From: Chitinophagaceae bacterium UBA1946
GTDB taxonomy: Bacteria; Bacteroidota; Bacteroidia; Chitinophagales; Chitinophagaceae
Direction: 5' to 3'
Assembly (NCBI GenBank): GCA_002336815.1
Contig: DDEU01000034.1
Coordinates: 23,938 to 87,937, forward strand
Length of the DNA stretch: 64,000 bases
Shown here: positions 26,694 through 35,392 of the stretch, one piece after another
Layout: each line of letters begins with the position of its first letter
How positions within the stretch are numbered: position 1 is the stretch's first letter
Made by a program: the position numbers and the translations under genes
Notes under the pieces: model-generated
Told to the model about the DNA's origin: nothing
Seen by the model: the letters and a program-made list of their open reading frames with translations, nothing else
The model's database searches: none

Positions 26694-26895
26694 TCTCTAT
26701 CGCCCTGTCTTTCTATCTTCCTGTTATTCGTGCTGACAGCAGCTTTTTCAAAAACCGGTCAATTGATTTTTGCAGCGCTTGATAAACAGGATCACCCGAT
26801 GCCTCATTGACGATTGTATATAAAATTAAGTGAGATTATGTTTGAACTGCATACACCAGTATGCGAAACATTTTTTATCATTTAATATTATCAAC

Positions 26896-28788
26896 ATGCA
26901 TCAACTTAAAAACACCACACTCAACTACTGTGTATGTGTCTTCCTTCTCCTCGGCATCAACAATAGTTTGTCAGCGCAAAATTATTTTGCCGGAACTGGT
27001 GCAGGCGCCGGCAATACCGGCACGAATGTAACAGGCGTAGGAGCTTCGGCCATTGCCGGTGGCAACAGCGGCACATTGAATGTGGCTGTTGGTTTTAAAG
27101 GGCTGTTTAAAAATACTTCCGGCGTTGCAAACACAGCCCTGGGTTCATCATCACTTTCTTCTAACTTGACCGGCAATTACAATACTGCCGTTGGTGCCTC
27201 TTCTCTTTTAACCAATACAAGCGGCAGTTTTAATACCGCCATCGGTAACGAAGCACTTTACTTGAATAAAACCGGTGCGTACAATAGCGCTGTTGGTTAC
27301 AACGCTCTTTCCGCCAATGTTGCCGGTAGCGGCAATACAGCAATGGGTTTTTATTCACTTACTACCAACTCAGGCGGGCAAAACAATGCGGCTTTCGGGT
27401 ACCTAAGCCAGGCCCTGAATTTATCAGGAAGCTTTAACAGCTCTTTCGGCAGCTATTCTCTTAATCAAAATTCAACGGGTACCAATAATACCGCCGGTGG
27501 ATATTTTTCATTAAAGAATAATACAGACGGAGAATTTAATTCGGCTTACGGATCTGGTTCATTGCTTTCACTAACCAGCGGATTAAAAAATACCGCTGTT
27601 GGTTTCAACAGTCTCAAATCTTCTGTAGGTGCCTGGGACAATACTGCCGTGGGTGCTTATGCATTGAGCAGTAATGCAGGCGGCGAACACAATGTAGCCG
27701 TGGGAAGTTCAGCGCTTGAATCAGGTACTACCGGCAATAACAACACTGCCGTAGGTTACCAGTCACTGCAAAGCAATTCCGGCAGTTACAATACAGCGCT
27801 CGGTACACAGAGTCTTACATTTAACAACAGCGGACAGTTTAACTCTGCTGTAGGTTATTTTGGGCTGATCTCCAATATCTCCGGATCTTATAACAGCATC
27901 AACGGTGCTTATGCCATGAGAAATAATAAAAAGGGCAGTAATAACACAGCAGCAGGAGCCAATGCCGGCGCTTTTTACACCTTTCAGAACGGATGCACTT
28001 TTATCGGTACCAACACAGATGCTGCACACGACAGCTTATCAAACGCCACAGCCATCGGGTATATGGCACAGGTAGACAGCAGCAATAAAATGGTTTTTGG
28101 AAACAGTGCTGTCACTTCTATTGGAGGCCAGGTGGGCTGGACCACTTATTCTGATCAACGCCTGAAAACAAACATCAATAAAAGTACACTCGGTCTTGAT
28201 TTTATTACCAGCCTCAATCCTGTAACATACAACTACAAAACAGCAGGACAAAAAAACATTTTATATACAGGCCTGGTTGCACAGGAAGTAGATATGGCTG
28301 CTAAAAAAGCCGGCGTTACATTTAGTGGAGTTGATAAAAATGGTAACTACTGGGGCATCAGGTATGCTGAACTTACAGTGCCCCTGATCAAATCTGTGCA
28401 GGAGTTGAACAAAAAAACATCAGAGAGGGAATTGGCGTTAGAACAGCGAATAGAAAAATTGGAGTCCATCATTGCCGGTTTGAAAAATGAAACGGCGTTC
28501 AAAACCACGCAAGCGACGAATGAACTGCAGCCCTTCTTGTTGCAAAATCAACCCAATCCTTTTAACCAGTTTACTGTGATACGTTATAAGTTGCCCCAAG
28601 CAACTGGTAAGGCGGGTATTGATATCCGTAACCTGAACGGAAGTTTATTGAAACAATTTTCATTGACCAGTTCTGGCAGCGGGCAGTTAACCATTAATAC
28701 CGGCGAACTACCTGCCGGAACTTATACCTACACACTGGTATTAAACGGTGAGAACATTGAAACCAAAATGATGATCGTAACAAAATAA
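26896..28788 (+). CDS. Secreted repeat protein with S74 intramolecular chaperone and T9SS tail
   Basis: A 630-residue exported protein from the ATG at 26896; the frame is open further upstream but the signal peptide (ending NSLSAQ) starts here. Residues about 62–349 are seventeen 17-residue N-x-A-x-G repeats. A peptidase S74 (endosialidase chaperone) domain begins at SDQRLKTNINKS, with Ser419 as the candidate autocleavage residue, and continues through VTYNYK, TGLVAQEVD and GIRYAELTVPLIKSVQEL. A T9SS type A sorting domain (NQPNPFNQFTVIRYKLP to the C-terminal MMIVTK) ends the protein. Likely a trimeric surface fibre. A terminator follows at 28808. Confidence 0.9.
   Translation: MHQLKNTTLNYCVCVFLLLGINNSLSAQNYFAGTGAGAGNTGTNVTGVGASAIAGGNSGTLNVAVGFKGLFKNTSGVANTALGSSSLSSNLTGNYNTAVGASSLLTNTSGSFNTAIGNEALYLNKTGAYNSAVGYNALSANVAGSGNTAMGFYSLTTNSGGQNNAAFGYLSQALNLSGSFNSSFGSYSLNQNSTGTNNTAGGYFSLKNNTDGEFNSAYGSGSLLSLTSGLKNTAVGFNSLKSSVGAWDNTAVGAYALSSNAGGEHNVAVGSSALESGTTGNNNTAVGYQSLQSNSGSYNTALGTQSLTFNNSGQFNSAVGYFGLISNISGSYNSINGAYAMRNNKKGSNNTAAGANAGAFYTFQNGCTFIGTNTDAAHDSLSNATAIGYMAQVDSSNKMVFGNSAVTSIGGQVGWTTYSDQRLKTNINKSTLGLDFITSLNPVTYNYKTAGQKNILYTGLVAQEVDMAAKKAGVTFSGVDKNGNYWGIRYAELTVPLIKSVQELNKKTSERELALEQRIEKLESIIAGLKNETAFKTTQATNELQPFLLQNQPNPFNQFTVIRYKLPQATGKAGIDIRNLNGSLLKQFSLTSSGSGQLTINTGELPAGTYTYTLVLNGENIETKMMIVTK
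27079..27943 (+). repeat. Seventeen tandem 51-bp coding repeats
   Basis: Codes units such as NTALGSSSLSSNLTGNY and NTAVGASSLLTNTSGSF. Each is 17 residues (one is 16), beginning N-(T/S/V/A)-(A/S)-x-G, and a partial unit follows. The repeat is diverged at DNA level and lies inside the S74 protein. Confidence 0.9.
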
Positions 28789-28807
28789 CTACAACCTCTT
28801 TTCATGG

Positions 28808-28838
28808 ATGCCTGGTAAATCAATTACCGGGCATTTTT
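28808..28838 (+). terminator. Rho-independent terminator after the S74 gene
   Basis: Stem ATGCCTGGTAA/TTACCGGGCAT (11 bp, one G·T pair) with a 5-nt loop, followed by TTTTT. It lies 20 nt past the stop codon. Confidence 0.8.
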
Positions 28839-28993
28839 GTAGATGCCAATACCTATCAGTCTGCTGTCATATAATGAAACACTATTTATTTCTGCAAGGA
28901 ATTTGTTGCAGGTAAAAATGCAGAGATTAATTATTTTCGTTGATCATCATTTCCATTAACAACAGGAATAAATACCTGCTTTAAATATTCAAC

Positions 28994-29344
28994 ATGAAAC
29001 ATTTTTTTTGCTTGCTGCTGTTGTCAACCACCGGGTACTGCCTACAGGCACAAAACATTCATGTGCCGGATACAACAAAGAAAATACAATGGGTGCAGGC
29101 GGCCTGTGGCAAATGCCAGTTCAATATGCCTGATGATGACTGCCTGCTGGCTGTTCGCATCAATGGAAAAGCATATCATGTAACAGGCACTTCTATCGAC
29201 GATCATGGAGATGCCCACGCAAAAAATGGTTTTTGCAATGCCATCCGGAAAGCTGCTGTGCAGGGAGAGATTAAGAACAATGAATTTGAGGCCACCTATT
29301 TTAAGCTGGCCGTGAATAAAACAAAATCCAAAATTAAACACTGA
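28994..29344 (+). CDS. Secreted DUF6370-family protein
   Basis: A 116-residue exported protein with a signal peptide ending at about residue 20 (LQAQ). The mature part contains ACGKCQFNMPDDDCLLAVRI, GTSIDDHGDAHAKNGFC and NAIRKAAVQGEI. The invariant-looking CxxC, DDHGDAHA and FCN motifs are those I recall for DUF6370, a Bacteroidota family without assigned function. Cysteines, histidines and acidic residues would suit metal binding in the periplasm, which is inference. Convergent with the PorT gene, one base apart. Confidence 0.75.
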   Translation: MKHFFCLLLLSTTGYCLQAQNIHVPDTTKKIQWVQAACGKCQFNMPDDDCLLAVRINGKAYHVTGTSIDDHGDAHAKNGFCNAIRKAAVQGEIKNNEFEATYFKLAVNKTKSKIKH

Positions 29345-29345
29345 T

Positions 29346-30083
29346 CTATTCCACTGTTAAAGAAAGAGAGATCATCCTTGAGTTGATCTGGTCAACATTG
29401 CTGCTGAAGCGCAGGTTGGGATTGCGCTGGTGAAGATTGGCCAGGCCCCAGTTAACTCTTAGTTCCGGCGTCATTACAAAATAAGGAAAGTAGATATGAA
29501 AGCCGATACCGGCTTCAATGCTGTAATCGAGCGCTTTTGTTTTGATGAGTTCTTCGGCGTTTTTCTTATTGGCATTGGATGCCAGGTCGTAGTCGATCCT
29601 GCCGCCACCTGTTGTAAATACTTTCATGTTGCCGATACGGTCGCTGCTGAACTTAAGCAGTAGTGGAAAGCTGAGGGTGATTCCCTGCACTTTTTTAATG
29701 GTAAGTGGCCCCTCATTCAAAAAAGGATCGTACTTGTACATCCGGTATTCAAAAGCTTTTTCAGTAAAAGTGAGGTTTAAAGGATAGGCCCTGAGATCCC
29801 AGTGTTCGCTCAGGTTGAGGTTTACCAGCCAGGCTAAATTGATACCGGTATTGTTCATGCTTTCAATGGCAGCAATACTGTCATTAACAGCGCCATTCAA
29901 AAACTGTGAATGGTGCGTAAAACTAAAATGCGATTGATTCAGGCCCAGGTTAATACCAAAATGATAGAGCTTACTGTCATGATCCGGCAAATTAATGCCA
30001 TCACGCAACTGTGCATTGCCTGTTTGGCAATACAGGAATGCTATAATGATGTATGTTATTTTTCTCCGCAATAGATGCTGCAT
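29346..30083 (-). CDS. porT: PorT-family outer-membrane protein (type IX secretion)
   Basis: A 245-residue beta-barrel protein. The signal peptide ends near residue 24 (TGNAQ). Barrel strands include LYHFGINLGLNQSHFSFTHH, GINLAWLVNLNLSEHWDLRAYP and FVMTPELRVNWGL. The family is linked to the type IX secretion system (PorT/SprT) and sits beside the menaquinone methyltransferase gene in many Bacteroidota, as here. The first 28 nt overlap the end of ubiE, so translation is coupled. Presence agrees with the T9SS cargo genes in this window. Confidence 0.83.
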   Translation of the reverse strand: MQHLLRRKITYIIIAFLYCQTGNAQLRDGINLPDHDSKLYHFGINLGLNQSHFSFTHHSQFLNGAVNDSIAAIESMNNTGINLAWLVNLNLSEHWDLRAYPLNLTFTEKAFEYRMYKYDPFLNEGPLTIKKVQGITLSFPLLLKFSSDRIGNMKVFTTGGGRIDYDLASNANKKNAEELIKTKALDYSIEAGIGFHIYFPYFVMTPELRVNWGLANLHQRNPNLRFSSNVDQINSRMISLSLTVE

Positions 30084-30799
30084 ATTCCTGCGCTCTGTGG
30101 TTTACAATAAGTGTTGCGATAACCGAGGTTATCTAAGATTTGTGTAAAGTTTTTGCCTTCTGGAAATTTTTTAATTGATTCGTCGAGATATTTATATGCG
30201 TTGCGGTTTTTGCTGAACAATTTGCCCATCGTGGGCGCCACTATTTTCATGTACACATTGTAAAACTGTTTTACCACCGGCGCTTTTGGCTTACTGAACT
30301 CCAGTACCACCAGTTTACCACCCGGTTTCAACACTCTTTTGATCTCCGCCAGGCCTTTTTCAAGATGTTCAAAGTTCCGTACTCCAAAGGCCACTGTTAC
30401 TGCATCAAACGTATTATCTAAAAACTTTATTGTTTCACTGTCGCCGTTTTCAAGCTGTATCAACCGCTCCAGGCCAAGCTTTGCGATCTTTTGGCGCCCA
30501 AGCTCCAACATGCCATCGCTGATATCTATTCCAATGATGCTTTCAGGTTTTAACACGCTGTTTGCCATGATAGCAACATCCGCTGTTCCCGTGGCTACAT
30601 CCAGTATCTTTTTTGGATCGATCGCTTTCAACTGCTTCAACGCTGCCTTCCTCCACCTCACATCAATCCCGGCACTTAAAAACCTGTTCAAAAAATCATA
30701 CCGGAAAGCGATGTTGTCAAACATATCTGCCACCTGCTCCTTTTTCGACATCCCGGAACCCTGTACCGGTACCACGGTATCATGATCAAATTTTGTCAT
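30056..30799 (-). CDS. ubiE: Demethylmenaquinone methyltransferase (UbiE/MenG)
   Basis: Methylates demethylmenaquinone to menaquinone, the respiratory quinone. The 247-residue protein has the UbiE signature YDFLNRFLSAGIDVRWRK, motif I ILDVATGTADVAIMA, IGIDISDGML, VTVAFGVRNFEHLEKGL and PGGKLVVLEFSKP. Menaquinone rather than ubiquinone is expected in Bacteroidota, so MenG is the functional name. The C-terminus runs into the porT frame by 28 nt. A TATCTTTG box is 5 nt before the ATG. Confidence 0.95.
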   Translation of the reverse strand: MTKFDHDTVVPVQGSGMSKKEQVADMFDNIAFRYDFLNRFLSAGIDVRWRKAALKQLKAIDPKKILDVATGTADVAIMANSVLKPESIIGIDISDGMLELGRQKIAKLGLERLIQLENGDSETIKFLDNTFDAVTVAFGVRNFEHLEKGLAEIKRVLKPGGKLVVLEFSKPKAPVVKQFYNVYMKIVAPTMGKLFSKNRNAYKYLDESIKKFPEGKNFTQILDNLGYRNTYCKPQSAGICSIYCGEK

Positions 30800-30804
30800 C
30801 CCGG

Positions 30805-30812
30805 CAAAGATA
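30805..30812 (-). promoter_or_regulatory. Bacteroidota -7 box, five bases from ubiE ATG
   Basis: TATCTTTG (minus strand), a full TAnnTTTG match, with CCGGG before the start codon. Confidence 0.5.
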
Positions 30813-30954
30813 AAGGGTTTCCATTTTTGGGATTGAGTTTGTTTAGGTTTATTAACAGGGTTTTAGGGAGCAGTACCAGCAAGCGCTTCTTCACACCTTG
30901 CAGTGTAAAACAACTATCAAAAGGAATAAACGGGCAAGATTTTTAAAAGCACTT

Positions 30955-30962
30955 TATCTTTG
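30955..30962 (+). promoter_or_regulatory. Bacteroidota -7 box, four bases from engB ATG
   Basis: TATCTTTG followed by CTGC and then ATG. The region back to the divergent ubiE promoter holds no other gene. Confidence 0.5.
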
Positions 30963-30966
30963 CTGC

Positions 30967-31599
30967 ATGCACATTAAAACAGCCACCTACCTCATCAGCA
31001 GCCCTTCCTTTGATAAATGCCCGCCGCCCAACAAGCCGGAATTTGCATTTATCGGCCGCAGTAACGTGGGTAAGTCTTCGCTGATCAACATGCTCACCAA
31101 CAATGCGAGGCTGGCTAAAACCTCGGGCACGCCGGGTAAAACACAGCTCATCAATCATTTTGAAGTTACCAGTATGCCGGATGAAAAAGCCTACAGCCAG
31201 GAAACAAAATGGTACCTGGTAGATCTGCCCGGCTACGGCTTTGCCAAAGTAAGTATAAGCAGCAGGAGAAGATGGGAACAAATGATCGAGAATTACCTGC
31301 GTAATAGAGAAAACCTGAAAATGATCTTTGTGCTGATCGATGCAAGACATAGCCCGCAAAAAATTGACCTGGATTTTTTAAACAATTTGGATAAATGGGG
31401 ACTTCCTATTACCATGATCTTTACCAAAGCCGATAAAGAAACACAGGCCATCGTGGCAAAGAATGTACGGCTATTTTTAGATACACTGAGAAAGACCTGG
31501 CAGTTCCTACCGCAGCATTTTGTAAGCAGTGCAATAAAAAAATCGGGCCGTGATAAGATACTGGCCCTGGTAGAAGAATTGTATACCGAAGAAAAATAA
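30967..31599 (+). CDS. engB: Ribosome biogenesis GTPase EngB (YihA/YsxC)
   Basis: TRAFAC-class GTPase needed for large-subunit assembly. The 210-residue protein has G1 GRSNVGKSSLIN, G2 around KTSGTPGKTQLIN, G3 DLPGYGFA, G4 TKAD and G5 VSSAIKKSG. The frame extends upstream to a TTG at 30898, but the ATG at 30967 (MHIKTATYLISSPSF) gives the standard length and is positioned 4 nt after a promoter box. Confidence 0.95.
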   Translation: MHIKTATYLISSPSFDKCPPPNKPEFAFIGRSNVGKSSLINMLTNNARLAKTSGTPGKTQLINHFEVTSMPDEKAYSQETKWYLVDLPGYGFAKVSISSRRRWEQMIENYLRNRENLKMIFVLIDARHSPQKIDLDFLNNLDKWGLPITMIFTKADKETQAIVAKNVRLFLDTLRKTWQFLPQHFVSSAIKKSGRDKILALVEELYTEEK

Positions 31600-31668
31600 G
31601 GGAGACGATGCCGTGTTCCGTAATTATCACACTACGAAAATTCCATCACTAAATCTCTAAGCCAGTTC

Positions 31669-32142
31669 TTAATTCACCACTTTGTTGGCGCAACTGCTGC
31701 TGGCAAAGGCTTCTGGTTTGGCTTTAAAAGCGAAGCCCATCCCAAGAATATAGCCCATGGCTTCTCTCAGCGCTTCATTGCTTTTAAAACTGGGGTTGGT
31801 GTTAATGTCTGCATGAACTTCCATGTCCACATCATACAACGTAAACAGGTCGCAGAGTTCGTAAGCGATCTCGATGCTTTTCGCAACTTCAACCAGCATC
31901 CTTTCTTTAATACTGTACTTCAGCAGCGTTTTTTCATTGTGGATGAACATGAAACCGCCATGCCCTTCCCGTAAAAAAACAATTACGGTGGCAAACTCAG
32001 TTTCCTTTCCTTTTACCTGGCTGTCTGTTCCGATGCAAACTTTAAGATGATAACCTGAACCGGCTTCTCGTGTAATAGCGGCTTCCACTGCGTCTTTGAT
32101 GGGTAGCTGAATGGGGTCGCCATTGAATTTTCTCCATAACAT
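31669..32142 (-). CDS. YkuK-family RNase H-like protein (DUF458)
   Basis: A 157-residue cytosolic protein of the DUF458/YkuK family, predicted to have an RNase H-like fold. Acidic candidates lie in VCIGTDSQVKGKETEFATVIVFL, VDMEVHADINTNPSFKSNEAL and the C-terminal GYILGMGFAFKAKPEAFASS. It ends with CANKVVN. Enzymatic activity is not established for this family as far as I know. Convergent with engB. Confidence 0.85.
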   Translation of the reverse strand: MLWRKFNGDPIQLPIKDAVEAAITREAGSGYHLKVCIGTDSQVKGKETEFATVIVFLREGHGGFMFIHNEKTLLKYSIKERMLVEVAKSIEIAYELCDLFTLYDVDMEVHADINTNPSFKSNEALREAMGYILGMGFAFKAKPEAFASSSCANKVVN

Positions 32143-32254
32143 ATAGACTGGGGTTTTCTAAAGTTACCGAGATTTACCATACAATCAACCACCGAATTTG
32201 ATTTTTATAGTATTAATAAAGAATTAATAATCCGGCGGTTCCTGTAAAAGAAGA

Positions 32255-32276
32255 AGCGGCCCTACTACAAGCCGCT
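32255..32276 (-). terminator. Possible weak terminator near the metzincin gene 3' end
   Basis: Inverted repeat AGCGGC (32255–32260)/GCCGCT (32271–32276), followed on the minus strand by TCTTCTTTT. The stem is GC-rich but the T tract is broken. It is 41 nt past the stop codon. Confidence 0.4.
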
Positions 32277-32316
32277 GCTTTAATTTACACATGAACTACT
32301 TACTTTATTAAATGCT

Positions 32317-33894
32317 TTACTGCTTCAAGACCCTTACATTTTGCTGTAAGCCGCAACCCCTGAGCTGTAAAATATAAATACCCGGCGGCAAGGCAGCCAC
32401 TGGTATGTTGCCCGTTCCGGCAGCGCCGTTGCCAAGCGCTACTGCATTGCCATTGATGGAGAAGAGGCGGTATACATATTTATCTGCTGCAGTTACGGTG
32501 ACCTGGTCATGCACAAAATTTGATACGATGAACGGGCTGTTCTCAGTTGCCTGCTTGAGCAGTACGGTAGTTGAATACACTGTATTGCCGCTTGCAGATA
32601 CTACCTGCAGCCGGTAATAAAGAGCTGTTTTTTGCTGTGGTATATAACTATAACTGCTTTGTGCATTGCTGAAATGATCTACGTCTGCAAAATGGGTACC
32701 ATCGGCCGAGGCCTGCAATACAACAGAGCTCACGGTTTCATTACAGGCAATGTTCCAGTTAAGTTTGTGCTGGTTATTGCTCACCGTTCCTGTTAACACA
32801 ATATTGCAAACAGGCAATACAGCAAACATTCCCCGGAGTGTATAAGAACCAAGACTGCCATAGTCTGTAGCATTGCTGTTGCCGGTCCCATCCACCACCA
32901 GGTAATAAACACCGGCGGTAAGTATGGTGTCGATGGCTACACTCATGCTGCCGGCAGGGTTATACACTTTTACCAGGTTTTTAGCAGCATCATACAAGGA
33001 AACTTTTATATCAAGATCTGCACCTTCATTGCCGGCATTAAAGCCAAAGGGTACCGCATCCAGGTGAAAGTTTGAATTGTGCAGTAAATTAAACGAGAAA
33101 GCATCTTTGTCGGTACTCGTGCTGATGATACCGCTGATGTTAATATTGGCAGAATTGATGATGGCAGGTGCATTGCTGATATCGTCGCTGAAATCATCAG
33201 CCCGGTATCCAAATCCATTTTGAGAAGTAATGGTGGAAAGATTGTCCTCCACACTACTGCAGCCATAAGGTGTAGGGCCATTGTTCCACCCACTCATATT
33301 GCGGTAATAGCTGTTGCCCATGATTGGCGCCCAGCCGGTTTCACCACTGCCGGCACCATCATTATAGGTAGCTGTAAGGTTACAACCGCCATCATATTTG
33401 GACTGGTGTTTTAATCCCAGTGAATGGCCGCTTTCGTGGGAACAGCATTCTGCCACCATCTTTGGACTATTAGGTCCCAGCCGGTCGCAAAACACAAAGC
33501 AGGGTGTATCATCGCCCCAGGTAAATGCGCCCAGGTAACTGATGCCTCCAACGCCTGTAAACCAGCTACTGGTAGGCGTTACAATTACACGGATCCTCCT
33601 GTCGACCGGTGCCGCCAAAAACACAGTAAGATCTGTAGTGATATTGATATCAAAGGGGCGGTAATCTTCCGCTACCCGGTTAAATATTTCAGTTATTTGT
33701 GTGCTGTTGAGTGCGGCAGGTAGGCAATTGAGGGTATTGCCGTTATTCCACATGGCACTGTTTACTTCTTCGCCGTCGAAATCAAGATAAATAGTGGCAG
33801 CGGCAGTTGGAAAGCTGTTCAGTTTTACCTGGCTGCTGGCCGCAAATGCAAACAGCAACGCTGTTAGCAGGGTGAACAGAATTTTGTTTTTCAT
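32317..33894 (-). CDS. Secreted metzincin-like metalloprotease with T9SS tail
   Basis: A 525-residue exported protein with a signal peptide to about residue 21 (FAASSQ). The extended zinc motif HExxHxxGxxH is complete as HESGHSLGLKH (H153, E154, H157, H163). A pre-peptidase-type beta domain covers about 245–360 (ADLDIKVSLYDAAKNLVKVY, TAGVYYLVVDGTG). A fibronectin-like region follows (LNWNIACNETVSSVVLQAS), then a T9SS type A sorting domain of about 70 residues ending LPPGIYILQLRG and VRVLKQ. Likely extracellular protein degradation. Full length with all predicted catalytic residues. Confidence 0.88.
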   Translation of the reverse strand: MKNKILFTLLTALLFAFAASSQVKLNSFPTAAATIYLDFDGEEVNSAMWNNGNTLNCLPAALNSTQITEIFNRVAEDYRPFDINITTDLTVFLAAPVDRRIRVIVTPTSSWFTGVGGISYLGAFTWGDDTPCFVFCDRLGPNSPKMVAECCSHESGHSLGLKHQSKYDGGCNLTATYNDGAGSGETGWAPIMGNSYYRNMSGWNNGPTPYGCSSVEDNLSTITSQNGFGYRADDFSDDISNAPAIINSANINISGIISTSTDKDAFSFNLLHNSNFHLDAVPFGFNAGNEGADLDIKVSLYDAAKNLVKVYNPAGSMSVAIDTILTAGVYYLVVDGTGNSNATDYGSLGSYTLRGMFAVLPVCNIVLTGTVSNNQHKLNWNIACNETVSSVVLQASADGTHFADVDHFSNAQSSYSYIPQQKTALYYRLQVVSASGNTVYSTTVLLKQATENSPFIVSNFVHDQVTVTAADKYVYRLFSINGNAVALGNGAAGTGNIPVAALPPGIYILQLRGCGLQQNVRVLKQ

Positions 33895-33934
33895 AAAGCA
33901 GGATTTTGGTTGGATATTGATCGGATGTTAGTTT

Positions 33935-34396
33935 TTATTTTTGCCGGCTGCAGATCTGTAATATTTCTTCTGTAGCAACTTTTACGAGCCGGTAATTGTT
34001 ATCGCCACTTCGTTTTAGTTCATAACCATCGGCAAAATCAGGACTCATCAAATGGCCCACGTAGATAACATTGTTGTTGGAGTCGTAACGCCTGGTTACC
34101 GAAAAAAGGATATTATTAAAATTGGTCAATTTCACTGAAACTGTTTGCAGGTAACTGTATTGCTTTGCCCACCATCTAACCGGGCCTTTTAAAGTAAGAT
34201 TACCCGGCAGCGATACGCTAACTTCTACATCATTTCCCTTTGCAAAAAAGCCGGCCAGTTGTGCTTCGGTACAATCGATGACTGCAGGATAATTTTTAAA
34301 AAGAAAAGGTTTGGGATCAGTAGCTTTTTGCGCTGTGCTGTTTAAGGTTGTAAACAGGCATAAAAGAGCAAACACCAGTTGGGTACAGTGTTTCAT
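33935..34396 (-). CDS. Secreted protein of unknown function
   Basis: A 153-residue protein I do not recognise. The signal peptide ends about residue 22 (LNSTAQ). The mature part is a small, probably all-beta domain (VEVSVSLPGNLTLKGPVRWW, LFSVTRRYDSNNNVIYVGHL) with two cysteines (in VIDCTEAQLAG and ILQICSRQK) that could pair. It lies 40 nt upstream of the metzincin gene on the same strand, so it may be co-transcribed and could be an inhibitor or accessory protein; that is speculation from position only. Confidence 0.75.
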   Translation of the reverse strand: MKHCTQLVFALLCLFTTLNSTAQKATDPKPFLFKNYPAVIDCTEAQLAGFFAKGNDVEVSVSLPGNLTLKGPVRWWAKQYSYLQTVSVKLTNFNNILFSVTRRYDSNNNVIYVGHLMSPDFADGYELKRSGDNNYRLVKVATEEILQICSRQK

Positions 34397-34530
34397 AAGA
34401 TTGTTTTTGGATGGATAAATATGGCAGGTTGGATATTTCCTGCTACATATGATATAACGCTGGGATGCTATTTATTATTGCGCAGGGAGAGGAGATGGCA
34501 ATAGCGAAGGATATGCAGGACTAAGGGAGA

Positions 34531-34896
34531 TTAGTATTGGCCGGTGCCGAGCAGTACAAGCGTACAGGCTTCCTGCACCCGGATGCCGGCTTCTTTTGCC
34601 ATATCGTACAACTCATCGTTTTCAGTACCGGGATTAAAGATGATGCGTTTGGGATGCAGCGATAAAATATACTGGTAATAATCTTTTTGCCGGGATGGGT
34701 TCAGGTATAAGGTAACAGTGTCAATATCAGCAAAAGGTTTACTTTCTGTTTCGATAAGCGTATCGCCGATATTGCCCGGCCTGTTTCCCAGGGCAACCAC
34801 CGGTTGCTGGTGTGCCATTAATTTTTGTACTGCCAAAAAGCTATAGCGCTGAGGGTTGGTAGAGGCGCCCAGCACAAGTGTTTTTTTCTGTTGCAT
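34531..34896 (-). CDS. CoA-binding domain protein (YccU-like)
   Basis: A 121-residue Rossmann-type CoA-binding protein. It starts TLVLGASTNPQRYSFLAVQKL, has VVALGNRPGNIGDT, and ends with HPKRIIFNPGTENDELYDMA and EACTLVLL, where the cysteine is the conserved position of the family. Proteins of this type bind CoA or related nucleotides; cellular role unknown. Last gene of a four-gene minus-strand set (36802 to 34531). Confidence 0.87.
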   Translation of the reverse strand: MQQKKTLVLGASTNPQRYSFLAVQKLMAHQQPVVALGNRPGNIGDTLIETESKPFADIDTVTLYLNPSRQKDYYQYILSLHPKRIIFNPGTENDELYDMAKEAGIRVQEACTLVLLGTGQY

Positions 34897-34936
34897 GATC
34901 TGTTGTTGATACGGTTAATTACTGATTGGGGATGCC

Positions 34937-35338
34937 TTACATAAGAAATCTTGATCTTACATCCGGTGTTGGTATCATGCAGGCTTCCCGCTCTCCAAAC
35001 CATTTGTAACGGTGCTTCGCAATAAAATCATAGATGCCATTTCGAATAAATGCAGGCACGATGATAAAAGCATAACAAAGCGGCCAGAGACCTGTCAAAT
35101 ACCTGCACACTCTTAAAGCTGCGGTGGAGCGGTTATACAGGATACCATCCTCTATAAATAAAAAAGAACGCAGGTCATTGGCAGGAACTCCATATTGCTC
35201 CGTTAATGCGGCCCCGGTTGCACTCTGCAGCGCCGCAAATTTGATCGTTTTCTTTTTATCTCTTTTAATGGTGAAATTAACTGCCCCATTGCAAAAATTG
35301 CAAACACCATCAAATAATATCACCGGGTCCTGTTCCAT
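34937..35338 (-). CDS. DCC-family thiol-disulfide oxidoreductase-like protein (DUF393)
   Basis: A 133-residue thioredoxin-fold protein. The family name-giving DGVCNFCNG (a CxxC inside the DxxC motif) is at residues about 11–19, followed by VNFTIKRDKKKTIKFAALQS. The C-terminal half contains RVCRYLTGLWPLCYAFIIVP. Predicted redox activity, physiological substrate unknown. A TAATTTTG box (35351–35358) lies 12 nt before the ATG. DCC and TIGR01777-type genes often lie near each other in this phylum. Confidence 0.87.
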   Translation of the reverse strand: MEQDPVILFDGVCNFCNGAVNFTIKRDKKKTIKFAALQSATGAALTEQYGVPANDLRSFLFIEDGILYNRSTAALRVCRYLTGLWPLCYAFIIVPAFIRNGIYDFIAKHRYKWFGEREACMIPTPDVRSRFLM

Positions 35339-35392
35339 GTTATCTTAAAACAAAATTACGTCAATTTGGTTGAGTGTACCCGGAGCACCAGG

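Noticed and set aside
27079..27943. Regular ~51-bp repeats resembling a CRISPR array
   Set aside because: The units form one open reading frame, are diverged, lack unique spacers, and encode N-x-A-x-G protein repeats.
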